64,000 nucleotides of DNA from Faucicola tetraodonis (lineage in GTDB: Bacteria > Pseudomonadota > Gammaproteobacteria > Pseudomonadales > Moraxellaceae), in the NCBI GenBank assembly GCA_032017425.1, contig DALZPW010000001.1, one strand, 5' to 3'. Positions 51,612 through 60,630 of this stretch are shown in pieces. The position numbers and the translations under genes are program-made. Numbering within the stretch: the stretch's first letter is position 1; every line of letters begins with the position of its first letter. The notes under the pieces are model-generated. The model was not told the origin of the DNA and ran no database searches. It saw nothing but the letters and a program-made list of their open reading frames with translations.

Positions 51612-53429
51612 TTAAGATTGTGGCACTTTACTGTCTTTTTCGCGTATACGAATACCCAATTCACGCAGTTGTTTGCCATCCACAGGCGCAGGGGCTTCAG
51701 TCAGCGGACATTCAGCCGTTTTGGTTTTTGGGAAGGCGATGACGTCTCGAATCGATTGTGAGCCTGTCATTAGCATAATTAAACGGTCAAGACCGAATGC
51801 CAAACCACCGTGCGGTGGCGCACCGTATTTTAGCGCGTTAAGTAAGAATGAGAATTTTTCTTCGGCTTCGGCTTCAGAAATACCCAAGGCTTCAAATACC
51901 GCTTTTTGCATATCCAAAGTATTGATGCGCAGTGAACCGCCACCGATTTCAGTACCGTTTAATACCATGTCATAAGCGATAGACAGCGCGGTTTCTGGGT
52001 TGTTTTTCATCGCTTCAACCGTGCCTTTTGGCTTGGTGAAGGGGTGATGCACCGACGTCCATTTACCCCCCAGCCCATCACCACTGTCGGTTTCTTCAAA
52101 CATTGGGAAATCCACGACCCAAAGCGGCGCCCACTCACAGGTCAGCATATTTAGGTCTAGACCCAATTTGACACGCAGCGCACCCATGGCATCATTGACG
52201 ACTTTGGCTTTATCCGCGCCAAAGAAGATAATATCACCGGTTTGCGCCTCAGTACGTTTAATCAGCTCGACCAATACTTCATCGGTCATGTTTTTGATAA
52301 TCGGTGATTGTAGACCTGATTCTTTATCGACACCGTTGTTGATGTTGCTCACATCGTTGACTTTGATATAAGCCAGACCTTTTGCGCCATAGATGCCGAC
52401 AAATTTAGTATATTCGTCAATTTGTTTACGGGTGAGGTCGCTACCCTGTGGTACCCGAAGCGCTACCACACGACCTTTTGGGTCTTGAGCAGGGCCTGAA
52501 AATACTTTAAATTCCACAGACTGCATGATATCAGCCACGTCAATTAACTTCATAGGAATACGCAAGTCTGGTTTGTCAGACGCATAGTCACGCATCGCTT
52601 CAGCGTATGTCATACGCGGGAAGGTATCAAATTCAATGTTCATCATGGTTTTGAACAAGTCTTTTGTTAATCCTTCGGCAATGTTCATGATATCTTCATC
52701 ACTTAAAAATGAGGTTTCGATATCGATTTGGGTAAATTCTGGCTGGCGGTCAGCACGTAAGTCTTCATCACGAAAACACTTAGCAATTTGATAATAACGG
52801 TCAAAACCCGCCACCATCAATAGCTGTTTAAATAGCTGAGGTGACTGTGGCAATGCGTAAAACTCACCGTTTGACACGCGGCTAGGCACCAAATAATCAC
52901 GCGCGCCTTCTGGGGTGGCACGGGTCAAGATGGGGGTTTCTACATCCAAGAAACCTTGGTCATCTAGGTAACGGCGAATGGTCGAAGTAGCTTTGGCACG
53001 AAACTTCATACGCTCTTGCATCTCTGGACGGCGCATGTCTAAAAAGCGATATTTTAGGCGCAGTTCTTCAGAAACGTTGGTAAACTCATCATTGAGGGGA
53101 AATGGCGGTGTCTCAGAAGTGGCGATTGTTTCGATGTCTTTGGCCAATAACTCCACTTGACCGCTGGTCATGTTTTTGTTTTCAGTACCGGCATAACGCT
53201 GACGCACACGGCCAGTGATTTTGAGCACATATTCAGAACGCGCGCTATCTGCTGTAGCGAATGCTTCTGGGGTATCTGGGTCGATGACCACTTGCAGTAG
53301 GCCTTCACGGTCACGCATATCCAAGAAAATAACCCCACCGTGGTCACGGCGACGATGCACCCAACCGCAAATAGTGATGGTTTGGTCGTTTAAGTTTTCG
53401 GTGACAAGCCCGCAATAGTGTGTACGCAT
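51612..53429 (-). CDS. aspS: Aspartate--tRNA ligase
   Basis: Class II aminoacyl-tRNA synthetase charging tRNA-Asp. 605 aa. OB-fold anticodon domain (MRTHYCGLVTENLN, CGWVHRRRDHGGVIFLDMRD), motif 2 (CFRDEDLRADRQPEFTQID), the insertion domain, and motif 3 (GGLAFGLDRLIML) are all present. The start is MRTHYCG at 53429; an adjacent in-frame ATG (53432) would add one Met, and the longer frame has no support. Whether it also charges tRNA-Asn is not visible. Confidence 0.97.
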   Translation of the reverse strand: MRTHYCGLVTENLNDQTITICGWVHRRRDHGGVIFLDMRDREGLLQVVIDPDTPEAFATADSARSEYVLKITGRVRQRYAGTENKNMTSGQVELLAKDIETIATSETPPFPLNDEFTNVSEELRLKYRFLDMRRPEMQERMKFRAKATSTIRRYLDDQGFLDVETPILTRATPEGARDYLVPSRVSNGEFYALPQSPQLFKQLLMVAGFDRYYQIAKCFRDEDLRADRQPEFTQIDIETSFLSDEDIMNIAEGLTKDLFKTMMNIEFDTFPRMTYAEAMRDYASDKPDLRIPMKLIDVADIMQSVEFKVFSGPAQDPKGRVVALRVPQGSDLTRKQIDEYTKFVGIYGAKGLAYIKVNDVSNINNGVDKESGLQSPIIKNMTDEVLVELIKRTEAQTGDIIFFGADKAKVVNDAMGALRVKLGLDLNMLTCEWAPLWVVDFPMFEETDSGDGLGGKWTSVHHPFTKPKGTVEAMKNNPETALSIAYDMVLNGTEIGGGSLRINTLDMQKAVFEALGISEAEAEEKFSFLLNALKYGAPPHGGLAFGLDRLIMLMTGSQSIRDVIAFPKTKTAECPLTEAPAPVDGKQLRELGIRIREKDSKVPQS

Positions 53430-53650
53430 CATAATGAAGCAATCCCAATATTTTTCGTAATGTACGAAGTAGCAAAAATTTTTATAAACGAATATTATGC
53501 CTTGTTTACTCAAATTTCACAATATGAAACACGGTTTATCATGCATATCTACTAGCCATGCCTGTCACAGACATTTCGCGAATATTGTGTGGATAAGCGA
53601 TTGAAAACAGCAAAATAAACGCTATATAAAACCCATTGTGTGAATTTTTT

Positions 53651-53676
53651 CCTTAATTAGAGCCCTTAATTAGAGA
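53651..53676. repeat. 13-bp tandem duplication before sohB
   Basis: CCTTAATTAGAGC (53651-53663) and CCTTAATTAGAGA (53664-53676), directly upstream of the sohB ATG at 53683. It includes the region of the ribosome site. Confidence 0.85.
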
Positions 53677-53682
53677 GTTATT

Positions 53683-54675
53683 ATGCTATTTCAAAATGCC
53701 AAACATCCGCTTGAAATGAAAGTCACCCATTTAAATAAAGTCAAAGCCCAGCGCAAACAACAATTACAATTGCAAATGGTGAATGATAAAGGGTTAACAT
53801 CACTCATCAGCCGCGCATTGACAGACTTGACGAAAAAAGACAATCCCAAAAAAACCCCTTCAAAATTTGGTCTGTTCAAAAATAAACCCGCTAACAAAAA
53901 TTGTTTTGTGCTTGATTTTCATGGCGATATAAAAGCCACTGAAGTACAGCAACTGCGTGAAGAAATCAGTACGCTACTGACGGTTGCGCAAGCTGAAGAT
54001 GAAGTCATTGTGCGCCTTGAATCCTCAGGTGGCATGGTACACGCGTATGGTCTCGCTGCTGCCCAGTTGGCACGTATAAAAGAAGCAGGACTACACTTAA
54101 CGGTCTGTATTGATAAAGTCGCCGCCAGTGGTGGCTATATGATGGCGTGTGTGGCTGATGAAATTTTGGCGGCGCCATTTGCGGTGGTGGGCTCGATTGG
54201 TGTGGTGGCACAAGTGCCTAATTTTCATGATTTATTAGAAAAACATGACATCGATGTCGAAGTATTTACCGCAGGTAAATACAAACGCACGGTAACCGTT
54301 TTTGGTGAAAATACCGAAGAAGACAAACAGAAATTCCAACAAGAACTGGAAGAAACGCACAAACTATTTAAAGACTTTGTACGTAAATACCGTCCAAGTT
54401 TGGATGTTGAACAAGTGGCAACTGGTGAGCATTGGTACGGTGAAGATGCGATAACGCGCAATTTGGTCGATGCCTTGCAAACATCGGACAGTTATATCTT
54501 AGAGAAGATGACGGATAGCGAATTGTATGCCATTCAATCTCGTCAAAAACCGACCATCGCGCAAAAGCTAGGCATCTCGCAAGCGGCACAAGCGGTGGTA
54601 GCGACAGCAATTGATAAACTACCAGATGCCTTGGCAAAGTTAGAAAGCGCTAAAATGCCGATGGTCAAAAAATAA
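53683..54675 (+). CDS. sohB: SohB-like protease (S49 family)
   Basis: 330-aa serine protease of the signal-peptide-peptidase-A family. Blocks: VRLESSGGMVHAYGLAA, VDKVAASGGYMMACVADEI (catalytic Ser), GSIGVVAQVPNF, TAGKYKRTVTVFGENTEEDK (catalytic Lys) and ATGEHWYGEDA. Unlike E. coli SohB, there is no N-terminal membrane helix: the protein starts MLFQNAKHPLEMKVTHLNK, which is polar. Other starts upstream do not add one. It may therefore be soluble or loosely bound. Confidence 0.9.
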   Translation: MLFQNAKHPLEMKVTHLNKVKAQRKQQLQLQMVNDKGLTSLISRALTDLTKKDNPKKTPSKFGLFKNKPANKNCFVLDFHGDIKATEVQQLREEISTLLTVAQAEDEVIVRLESSGGMVHAYGLAAAQLARIKEAGLHLTVCIDKVAASGGYMMACVADEILAAPFAVVGSIGVVAQVPNFHDLLEKHDIDVEVFTAGKYKRTVTVFGENTEEDKQKFQQELEETHKLFKDFVRKYRPSLDVEQVATGEHWYGEDAITRNLVDALQTSDSYILEKMTDSELYAIQSRQKPTIAQKLGISQAAQAVVATAIDKLPDALAKLESAKMPMVKK

Positions 54676-54688
54676 CCGTAAGATAAAA

Positions 54689-54743
54689 TGATAAAAACCT
54701 GCGGTGATAAAAACCTGTGACAAAAACCCGTGACAAAAACCTG
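54689..54743. repeat. 13-bp x4 tandem repeat after sohB
   Basis: TGATAAAAACCTG, a 3-bp gap, TGATAAAAACCTG, TGACAAAAACCCG, TGACAAAAACCTG. Each unit with AAAAACCTG could pair with the CAGGTTTTT at 54754-54762, so the repeat supplies several candidate left arms for a terminator. Confidence 0.85.
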
Positions 54744-54764
54744 AGATGGTTCGCAGGTTTTTAA
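54735..54764 (+). terminator. Terminator after sohB
   Basis: AAAAACCTG (54735-54743) pairs with CAGGTTTTT (54754-54762), 10-nt loop. Two earlier exact copies of the left arm in the repeat array could compete for the same right arm. Confidence 0.75.
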
Positions 54765-54796
54765 TTTTTAATGGCGACACATTTGGGCGTATAACT

Positions 54797-55474
54797 ATGA
54801 AACTATTTATGTTAAAAATCGGGGCGCGTCCCCAAGGACGACTGATTGAACAGCATGATGTGATGTTTGTGATTGCAAATAGCCTAAGTGAAACAATTGA
54901 GAGTGTCAATCAGCATTGGCCAGCAGTCAAAAACAACTGGCACTTAGACGCATGGCGAGAAGTGAAGCGAGTGGGTGATTATCAAATTTTGTTGTCGAAA
55001 GACAGCTTGTCAAAAGATGGATTGTCGAAAGATGGATTGTCAAAAGATAAAGCGCTTGCAGATAACATATTTGCAGATGATAAGGTAGATAACAAATTAG
55101 ATAGTCAAGGCAAACAACTTTATTTTGTCAATTTAGGTGGTTATCTACCAGGTCAATTTGAAGAGTTCCATTATAAAACACTTGTGGTAGCCGAGACGCT
55201 AGGTAAAGCAACGGCGCAAGTTAAAAAAACGGCATTTTATCAAGACTATACATTTGATAATGTCGATACCGCCAAAAGCGGCGTGGCAACCAGTCATGTT
55301 GATGATAAGCAGCAACTGGACTTGGATGATATTCACTGTGTGGCTGATTTACTGCCAAGAGACGTGGCATTAACCATTCAGCCATTAACCGAGCCTGAAA
55401 AAAATCAGCTACCGGTCGATGCGCTGCATATTGGTTATTTAAGTCTCAAGCAAATCAAAACCATGATTGACTAA
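54797..55474 (+). CDS. DUF1543 two-domain protein
   Basis: 225-aa cytoplasmic protein of unknown function. It starts MKLFMLKIGARPQGRLIEQH, with WREVKRVGDY, and the pattern partly repeats in the second half (LYFVNLGGYLPGQFEEFH), as in DUF1543 proteins, which have two such domains. A hydrophilic linker between the domains carries a fourfold repeat of LSKDG/S. There are no membrane segments. It stands between sohB and the PIF1-like helicase; partner and role are unknown. Its start at 54797 lies shortly after the terminator. Confidence 0.75.
   Translation: MKLFMLKIGARPQGRLIEQHDVMFVIANSLSETIESVNQHWPAVKNNWHLDAWREVKRVGDYQILLSKDSLSKDGLSKDGLSKDKALADNIFADDKVDNKLDSQGKQLYFVNLGGYLPGQFEEFHYKTLVVAETLGKATAQVKKTAFYQDYTFDNVDTAKSGVATSHVDDKQQLDLDDIHCVADLLPRDVALTIQPLTEPEKNQLPVDALHIGYLSLKQIKTMID
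54992..55051. repeat. 15-bp x4 in-frame repeat in DUF1543 gene
   Basis: Four 15-bp units (TTGTCGAAAGACAGC, TTGTCAAAAGATGGA, TTGTCGAAAGATGGA, TTGTCAAAAGATAAA). They encode LSKD plus one residue, four times. Change in copy number would preserve the frame, so it is a candidate strain marker. Confidence 0.9.
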
Positions 55475-55608
55475 CTGGTGAAGCATTTGATAGCGTATTT
55501 TGGCGCTGTCAATCATTGCCTTTACTCGGCTTTGCCTTTATAGTAGGCTCATTTTTAACTCGCTTTTTTTAACCCCTTCTTTTTATCTATAAAAGCTTTG
55601 TATAACCA

Positions 55609-57693
55609 ATGAAACAAGCCACCGCCCTTGATATCCTTAAAACTGGTAAAAATGTATTTTTAACAGGCTCAGCAGGGGCGGGCAAGACCTATACCATCAA
55701 TCAGTATTTGCATTATCTGCGCGCAAGGGATGTGGCGGTCGCGGTGACGGCAAGCACAGGCATTGCTGCCACTCATATGAACGGCATGACCATTCACAGC
55801 TGGGCGGGCATCGGCATCAGTAATGAGCTAACCGCCAAAGACATCGCTCGCATCAAAAAACGCACGGTGGTTGTGGAGCGCATTGAGCGCACCAAAGTAT
55901 TGGTGATTGATGAAATCTCGATGCTGCATCGACAGCAATTTGAGCTGATTAACCAAGTGCTACAAGCCATCAAAGAAAACACCTTGCCGTTTGGTGGGAT
56001 ACAGCTATTGGTCGCCGGGGATTTTTTTCAGTTGCCGCCGATTGGTGAGCCCCATGAGAGCAACCGCGATAAATTTGCTTTTATGGCGCAAGCTTGGCTG
56101 GATGCAGATTTTCAAATTTGCTATTTATCCGAGCAGCACCGTCAAACAACTGACAAAACAGCGGCGGCAGGCAACACCTATTATGGCTTGGATTTGACTG
56201 CGATTTTAAATCAGATTCGTAGCCAGCAGTTTACCCCCCATATCATGCCTGCTTTGACCGCGACGGCTGAGCATGTGCTAGCCGACAACCGTACCCGACT
56301 GTTTACCCACAATGTCAACGTACAAGCTATCAATGAGCAGGAACTTGGTAAACTTACCACAGCGGCGCATACTTTTCGCGCTTGGGGAGAAGGCGATGAA
56401 AAGCTGGTAGAAACGCTAAAAAAATCCGTACGCAATACCCCAGAGCTGGTGCTCAAACTTGGCGCAAAAGTGATGTTTATCAAAAACAACGCCGAGCTTA
56501 ATGTCTCAAATGGCACCATGGGCAAGGTAGTTGATTTTGTTGCCACCACCCTTAAACAACCAAATAAACAAACAAACAGCCCATCAACAAACAGCCCATC
56601 AAAAAACCTATCTGAGCCGCTTGATGAACAAGCGCTAGCAGCAGATGAAAGTGCCTTGCTCGATGCCATCGAACAAGAACAACAAGCCGATATGGCAGAC
56701 TTGCTCGATGAAGTCAATGGCGGTCAATCACAACAAACTCACCCCAGGGATGAGGAGAGGGATGAGGATGATATAGCCGCTACAGACACGGCTGATGACA
56801 AACTGTCGGAGTTACTTTACCCCTTGGTTGAGCTCAATGACGGCCGCAAAGTCATTGCTGAATATGATTCATGGCGTATTGATGATGAAGAAGGTGAAAT
56901 ACTGGCTGCCTATTACCACATCCCCTTGACGCTGGCGTGGGCGATTACCATTCACAAAAGCCAAGGCATGACGCTAGATGCGGCAGAAGTGGATTTGTCG
57001 AAAACCTTTGAAAAAGGGCAGGGCTATGTGGCTTTATCACGGTTAAAGCAGCTATCTGGACTACAATTACTGGGCGTCAATGAATTAAGCTTACAGCTTG
57101 ATCCCTTAGCGCGCGGGGCTGACCAGCGATTTCAAGCGATCAGTGCAGAGCAAGAATGTGAATTTTTGACGCGCAGTAAAAAACAGCTCAATGACCTTCA
57201 TCGTGAATTTATCATTCAATGCCGGGGTACGCTGGATAAAGAAAAAATCGCTGCGTATGAAAATCGCGCCAAACAACAGCAAAAACTGATTGAAAAACGT
57301 CGCCATGCTGTACAGCAGCTGCAATCTTTGGCGGATGATGCGGCAGGCGTTATCACCCCCACGGTGCTGGAAACTAAAGCCTTGTTGGATGAAAGTTTGA
57401 CCATTGCAGAAATTGCGCAAGCCCGTAATCTCGCCCAATCAACCGTGATGGGACATATCGAGAAAATTGCTGAGCATTTTCCCCGCGCCAACATCGCGCA
57501 TCTACAACCTCATGACGAATGGTTACAGCCGATTAATAAGGCGTATCAAAAAATAGCCAAACGTGATGACAAACGCGATAAAGATAACGATGGCAAAATC
57601 AAAATTCGCGCGATTGTCGAAGAGTTAAGAAACGCCTATTCTTATAATGATGTGAAACTTGCCTTGTTGTTTTTAAAACCGCATGGCAATTGA
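55609..57693 (+). CDS. PIF1-like DNA helicase with C-terminal HTH
   Basis: 694-aa SF1 helicase. Walker A TGSAGAGKTYTINQYL, TASTGIAATHMNG, VIDEISMLH (Walker B), GDFFQLPP and C-terminal AWAITIHKSQGMTLD, then GYVALSRLKQL, are PIF1/RecD-like signatures. A variable insertion with poly-Gln, Asp and Glu lies at about residues 320-400. Near residues 580-625 a helix-turn-helix-like segment (SLTIAEIAQARNLAQSTVMG) resembles the C-terminal HTH found after some RecQ and PIF1 helicases. Role in vivo unknown. Confidence 0.88.
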   Translation: MKQATALDILKTGKNVFLTGSAGAGKTYTINQYLHYLRARDVAVAVTASTGIAATHMNGMTIHSWAGIGISNELTAKDIARIKKRTVVVERIERTKVLVIDEISMLHRQQFELINQVLQAIKENTLPFGGIQLLVAGDFFQLPPIGEPHESNRDKFAFMAQAWLDADFQICYLSEQHRQTTDKTAAAGNTYYGLDLTAILNQIRSQQFTPHIMPALTATAEHVLADNRTRLFTHNVNVQAINEQELGKLTTAAHTFRAWGEGDEKLVETLKKSVRNTPELVLKLGAKVMFIKNNAELNVSNGTMGKVVDFVATTLKQPNKQTNSPSTNSPSKNLSEPLDEQALAADESALLDAIEQEQQADMADLLDEVNGGQSQQTHPRDEERDEDDIAATDTADDKLSELLYPLVELNDGRKVIAEYDSWRIDDEEGEILAAYYHIPLTLAWAITIHKSQGMTLDAAEVDLSKTFEKGQGYVALSRLKQLSGLQLLGVNELSLQLDPLARGADQRFQAISAEQECEFLTRSKKQLNDLHREFIIQCRGTLDKEKIAAYENRAKQQQKLIEKRRHAVQQLQSLADDAAGVITPTVLETKALLDESLTIAEIAQARNLAQSTVMGHIEKIAEHFPRANIAHLQPHDEWLQPINKAYQKIAKRDDKRDKDNDGKIKIRAIVEELRNAYSYNDVKLALLFLKPHGN
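56572..56601. repeat. 15-bp x2 perfect repeat in PIF1-like gene
   Basis: ACAAACAGCCCATCA occurs twice head to tail in the insertion of the helicase. It encodes the repeated NSPST/NSPSK and keeps the frame. Confidence 0.9.
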
Positions 57694-57721
57694 GCACTTG
57701 TCTAGTAAGGAATATCCCTGA

Positions 57722-58810
57722 TTGAATGCTTCTACTATCAAACCTTTTAACATCGCTATTAATGGCTTTGGTCGTATTGGGCGCAACGTGCTACGTGCTT
57801 ATATCGAACGGTTTTGTCAAAATCCTTTACAATTACAGCCGTTAAACATCGTCGCCATCAATGATATTGCTGAGCCAGCAACCCTGTTACATTTACTCAA
57901 ATATGACAGTACCCATGGTCGATTATCGGCGGTCAGTAATATCCATATTGAATTAAAAACAGTAGATTTGAGGGAAAAACAACAGCATTTTTTGCTATTA
58001 AGCCAAGGGGAGTTTCGGCAAAAAATTGCATTGATACAGCAGCCCATTGCCACCAAATTACCTTGGGAAAAACTGGGCATCGACATGGTGCTTGAGAGCA
58101 CCGGTCATTTTCGTAGCTATGAACAGGCGTCGCAGCATATTATCGCGGGCGCCAAGCAGGTGATGATTGGGGCTGCCCCGTTTGATCATGTGGATGCCAG
58201 TATCGTAGTGGGCGTCAATGACCATGAGCTTAGCCGTGATAAAAAGATTTTATCCAGTGTGTCGTGTACCACCCAAGCGCTCGTGCCTTTACTATATGTA
58301 TTGCATCATGCCTATGGCATCGAATCAGCGATGATGACCGAAATCCATGCGGTGACCGCTGACCAAACCGTGCTAGACCAAGTGCATCGTGATTTGCGCC
58401 GTGCACGGGCTTCTGGTCATAACATTATTCCAACCACATCAAGTAGTATCGCTGCGGTCAATCGGGTGATGCCGCATATGGCAGGCAAGGTGAATGGGTA
58501 TTCCATTCGCGTACCGACCATGGATGTCGCGGCAATTGATGTGACATTTACCTTTGACAAAGCCACGGATGTTACTGCTATCAATCAGCTGTTAAAACAT
58601 GCCAGTGAACAAGATTTATTGGGTATCATGGATTACAGTGATGAGCCATTGGTATCCAGTGACTTTATCCATGATGCGCATTCATTGGTGATTGATAGTT
58701 TACAGACCATGAGCGTGGGGCGGCAATTTAAAGTGTTTGCTTGGTATGATAATGAATGGGGCTATGCCAATCGGATGCTCGATATTTGCCAAACCTTAGC
58801 GAAACTATAA
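57722..58810 (+). CDS. GAPDH-family dehydrogenase (Epd/GapA-like)
   Basis: 362-aa NAD-dependent aldehyde dehydrogenase. INGFGRIGRNVLRAY is the Rossmann opening; the catalytic Cys is in SSVSCTTQALVPLL, with Gln in place of the usual Asn of SCTTN. EIHAVTADQTVLDQ, LRRARASGHNIIPT, IRVPTMDVAAIDV and WYDNEWGYANRM are conserved. Its middle part resembles erythrose-4-phosphate dehydrogenase as much as GAPDH, so substrate is open. The start is a TTG at 57722, with GGAA upstream and no ATG in frame. It follows the helicase gene by 28 bp. Confidence 0.85.
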   Translation: MNASTIKPFNIAINGFGRIGRNVLRAYIERFCQNPLQLQPLNIVAINDIAEPATLLHLLKYDSTHGRLSAVSNIHIELKTVDLREKQQHFLLLSQGEFRQKIALIQQPIATKLPWEKLGIDMVLESTGHFRSYEQASQHIIAGAKQVMIGAAPFDHVDASIVVGVNDHELSRDKKILSSVSCTTQALVPLLYVLHHAYGIESAMMTEIHAVTADQTVLDQVHRDLRRARASGHNIIPTTSSSIAAVNRVMPHMAGKVNGYSIRVPTMDVAAIDVTFTFDKATDVTAINQLLKHASEQDLLGIMDYSDEPLVSSDFIHDAHSLVIDSLQTMSVGRQFKVFAWYDNEWGYANRMLDICQTLAKL

Positions 58811-58827
58811 ACCTTAGCAGAGCTATA
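58792..58827. repeat. 18-bp tandem duplication across the stop codon of the GAPDH-like gene
   Basis: AACCTTAGCGAAACTATA (58792-58809) and AACCTTAGCAGAGCTATA (58810-58827). The first copy includes the final codons, and the stop TAA straddles the copies. The second is untranslated and has three changes. Confidence 0.8.
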
Positions 58828-58853
58828 AAAAGAAAAAAATTATCAATTAAAAC

Positions 58854-58884
58854 AGGCGAAACCTAGTCAGTTTCGCCTTTTTTA
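58854..58884. terminator. Bidirectional terminator between GAPDH-like gene and purH
   Basis: AGGCGAAAC (58854-58862) and GTTTCGCCT (58870-58878), 7-nt loop, T-run on the plus strand; the other strand is also T-rich. Confidence 0.88.
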
Positions 58885-58897
58885 TGCCTAACAAAAA

Positions 58898-60478
58898 TTA
58901 ATGTCTAAAATGACGCATACCGGTGAACACCATCGCAATGCCATGTTCATCGGCTGCAGCAATGGTTTCGTCATCGCGCATGGAGCCACCTGGCTGGATA
59001 ATCGCCTTAATTCCCACCGCTGCGGCATTGTCAATACCATCACGGAATGGGAAGAAGGCATCGGATGCCATCACCGCACCCACAGGTGATAGACCAGCGT
59101 GCTCAGCTTTAATCGCGGCAATACGGGCTGAGTTCACTCGGCTCATTTGCCCTGCGCCTACCCCAATGGTACGCCCATCTTTGGCATACACAATGGCGTT
59201 GGATTTCACATATTTAGCGACTTGCCAAGTAAATAGCAAATCATCGAATTGTTGCTGAGTCGGCTGTACTTTTGTCACCACTTTTAAATCATTTAAAGTA
59301 ACTAAGCCCAAATCTTGCGCTTGCACCAATAAACCACCGGTGACGCGTTTAAAGTCAAACTGGGCTTGGCGCTCACTTGGGTTTGGTAATTCACCGCAGA
59401 CTAACACGCGCACATTTTTCTTGGCAGCCGTGACATCGAGTACACCATCGGCAACGCTTGGGGCGATAATGACTTCAACAAATTGCTGATCCACAATCGC
59501 TTTTGCTGTTTTGATATCTAATTCACGGTTAAAGGCAATGATACCGCCAAACGCAGATTCTGGGTCAGTGGCAAAGGCTTTTTGATAAGCATGGGTTAAG
59601 TCGGCATCCACGGCCACACCACAAGGATTGGCGTGTTTAACAATGACACACGCAGGCAAATCAAACGATTTCACGCATTCTAATGCCGCATCGGTATCTG
59701 CGATGTTATTGTAAGATAGTTCTTTACCTTGTAATTGCTTGGCGGTGGCAATACTGGCTTCTTTTTGACCATTAACCTGCGCTTTTTCGACATAAAAAGC
59801 GGCTCGTTGATGCGGGTTTTCACCATAGCGTAAGTCTTGCGCTTTGTCCATTTGCACGTTAAAAGTACGCGGGAATTGGTCAGCCGATTCAAAGCTTTGC
59901 AGGCGGTTGCCTAAAAAGTTGGCAATCATACCATCATAATGTGCGGTATGCTCAAATGCTTTTACCGCTAAATCAAATCGGGTGGTATCACTGATGCGGC
60001 CGTTTGCTGTTAGCTCGCCCAAGATTGCTGCATAATCGTTGGGGCTTGTCACAATGCTGACATGGTCATGATTTTTTGCCGCGGCACGCACCATGGTAGG
60101 TCCACCAATATCAATGTTTTCGATGGCGTCTTCTTTGGTGACATTCGGGTTGGCAACGGTTTGGGCGAATGGATATAAATTGACAACGACCATGTCAATG
60201 CGGTCGATACCATGTTCTTGCATAATGGCATCATCAGTGCCGCGGCGACCTAAAATACCGCCATGAATTTTTGGATGCAGGGTTTTTACCCGACCATCCA
60301 TCATCTCTGCAAAACCTGTGTATTCTGCGACCTCAGTCACTGCTAAGTCATGTTGTTTGAGTAGTTTGTAGGTGCCGCCTGTTGATAGTAGACGAAAACC
60401 GTGGGTGATTAGACCTTTGGCAAAATCCACAATACCCGATTTATCAGAAACAGAGAGCAATGCATAAGATTGATTCAT
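58898..60478 (-). CDS. purH: Bifunctional AICAR formyltransferase/IMP cyclohydrolase
   Basis: Final two steps of IMP synthesis. 526 aa. The N-terminal IMP cyclohydrolase begins MNQSYALLSVSDKSGIVDFAK; the C-terminal formyltransferase has the active-site block VIVKHANPCGVA (Lys-His) and YGENPHQRAAFY, and DAFFPFRDGID. The start at 60478 is the family's; the longer frame (to 60526) lacks support. It lies downstream of fis, separated by a hairpin. In Pseudomonas fis and purH are also neighbours. Confidence 0.97.
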   Translation of the reverse strand: MNQSYALLSVSDKSGIVDFAKGLITHGFRLLSTGGTYKLLKQHDLAVTEVAEYTGFAEMMDGRVKTLHPKIHGGILGRRGTDDAIMQEHGIDRIDMVVVNLYPFAQTVANPNVTKEDAIENIDIGGPTMVRAAAKNHDHVSIVTSPNDYAAILGELTANGRISDTTRFDLAVKAFEHTAHYDGMIANFLGNRLQSFESADQFPRTFNVQMDKAQDLRYGENPHQRAAFYVEKAQVNGQKEASIATAKQLQGKELSYNNIADTDAALECVKSFDLPACVIVKHANPCGVAVDADLTHAYQKAFATDPESAFGGIIAFNRELDIKTAKAIVDQQFVEVIIAPSVADGVLDVTAAKKNVRVLVCGELPNPSERQAQFDFKRVTGGLLVQAQDLGLVTLNDLKVVTKVQPTQQQFDDLLFTWQVAKYVKSNAIVYAKDGRTIGVGAGQMSRVNSARIAAIKAEHAGLSPVGAVMASDAFFPFRDGIDNAAAVGIKAIIQPGGSMRDDETIAAADEHGIAMVFTGMRHFRH

Positions 60479-60524
60479 AATTGACTCGACTCGTTGACAA
60501 AAAAACACTAGGGGCAGAAAAAAC

Positions 60525-60550
60525 AAAAAAGTCAGTTATGACGAACTGAC
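60525..60550 (-). terminator. Hairpin between fis and purH
   Basis: GTCAGTT (60531-60537) and AACTGAC (60544-60550), 6-nt loop. On the minus strand it is followed by TTTTTT, as in a terminator. It lies about 80 nt downstream of fis and 50 nt upstream of the purH start, so it may end the fis transcript or act as an attenuator for purH. Confidence 0.7.
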
Positions 60551-60630
60551 TGATTGACTTTCATACCCCAACTCTATAAATTCCAAAATATAGGGATATC
60601 TTATCATAAAAAAGCGGGTATTTTTATCAA

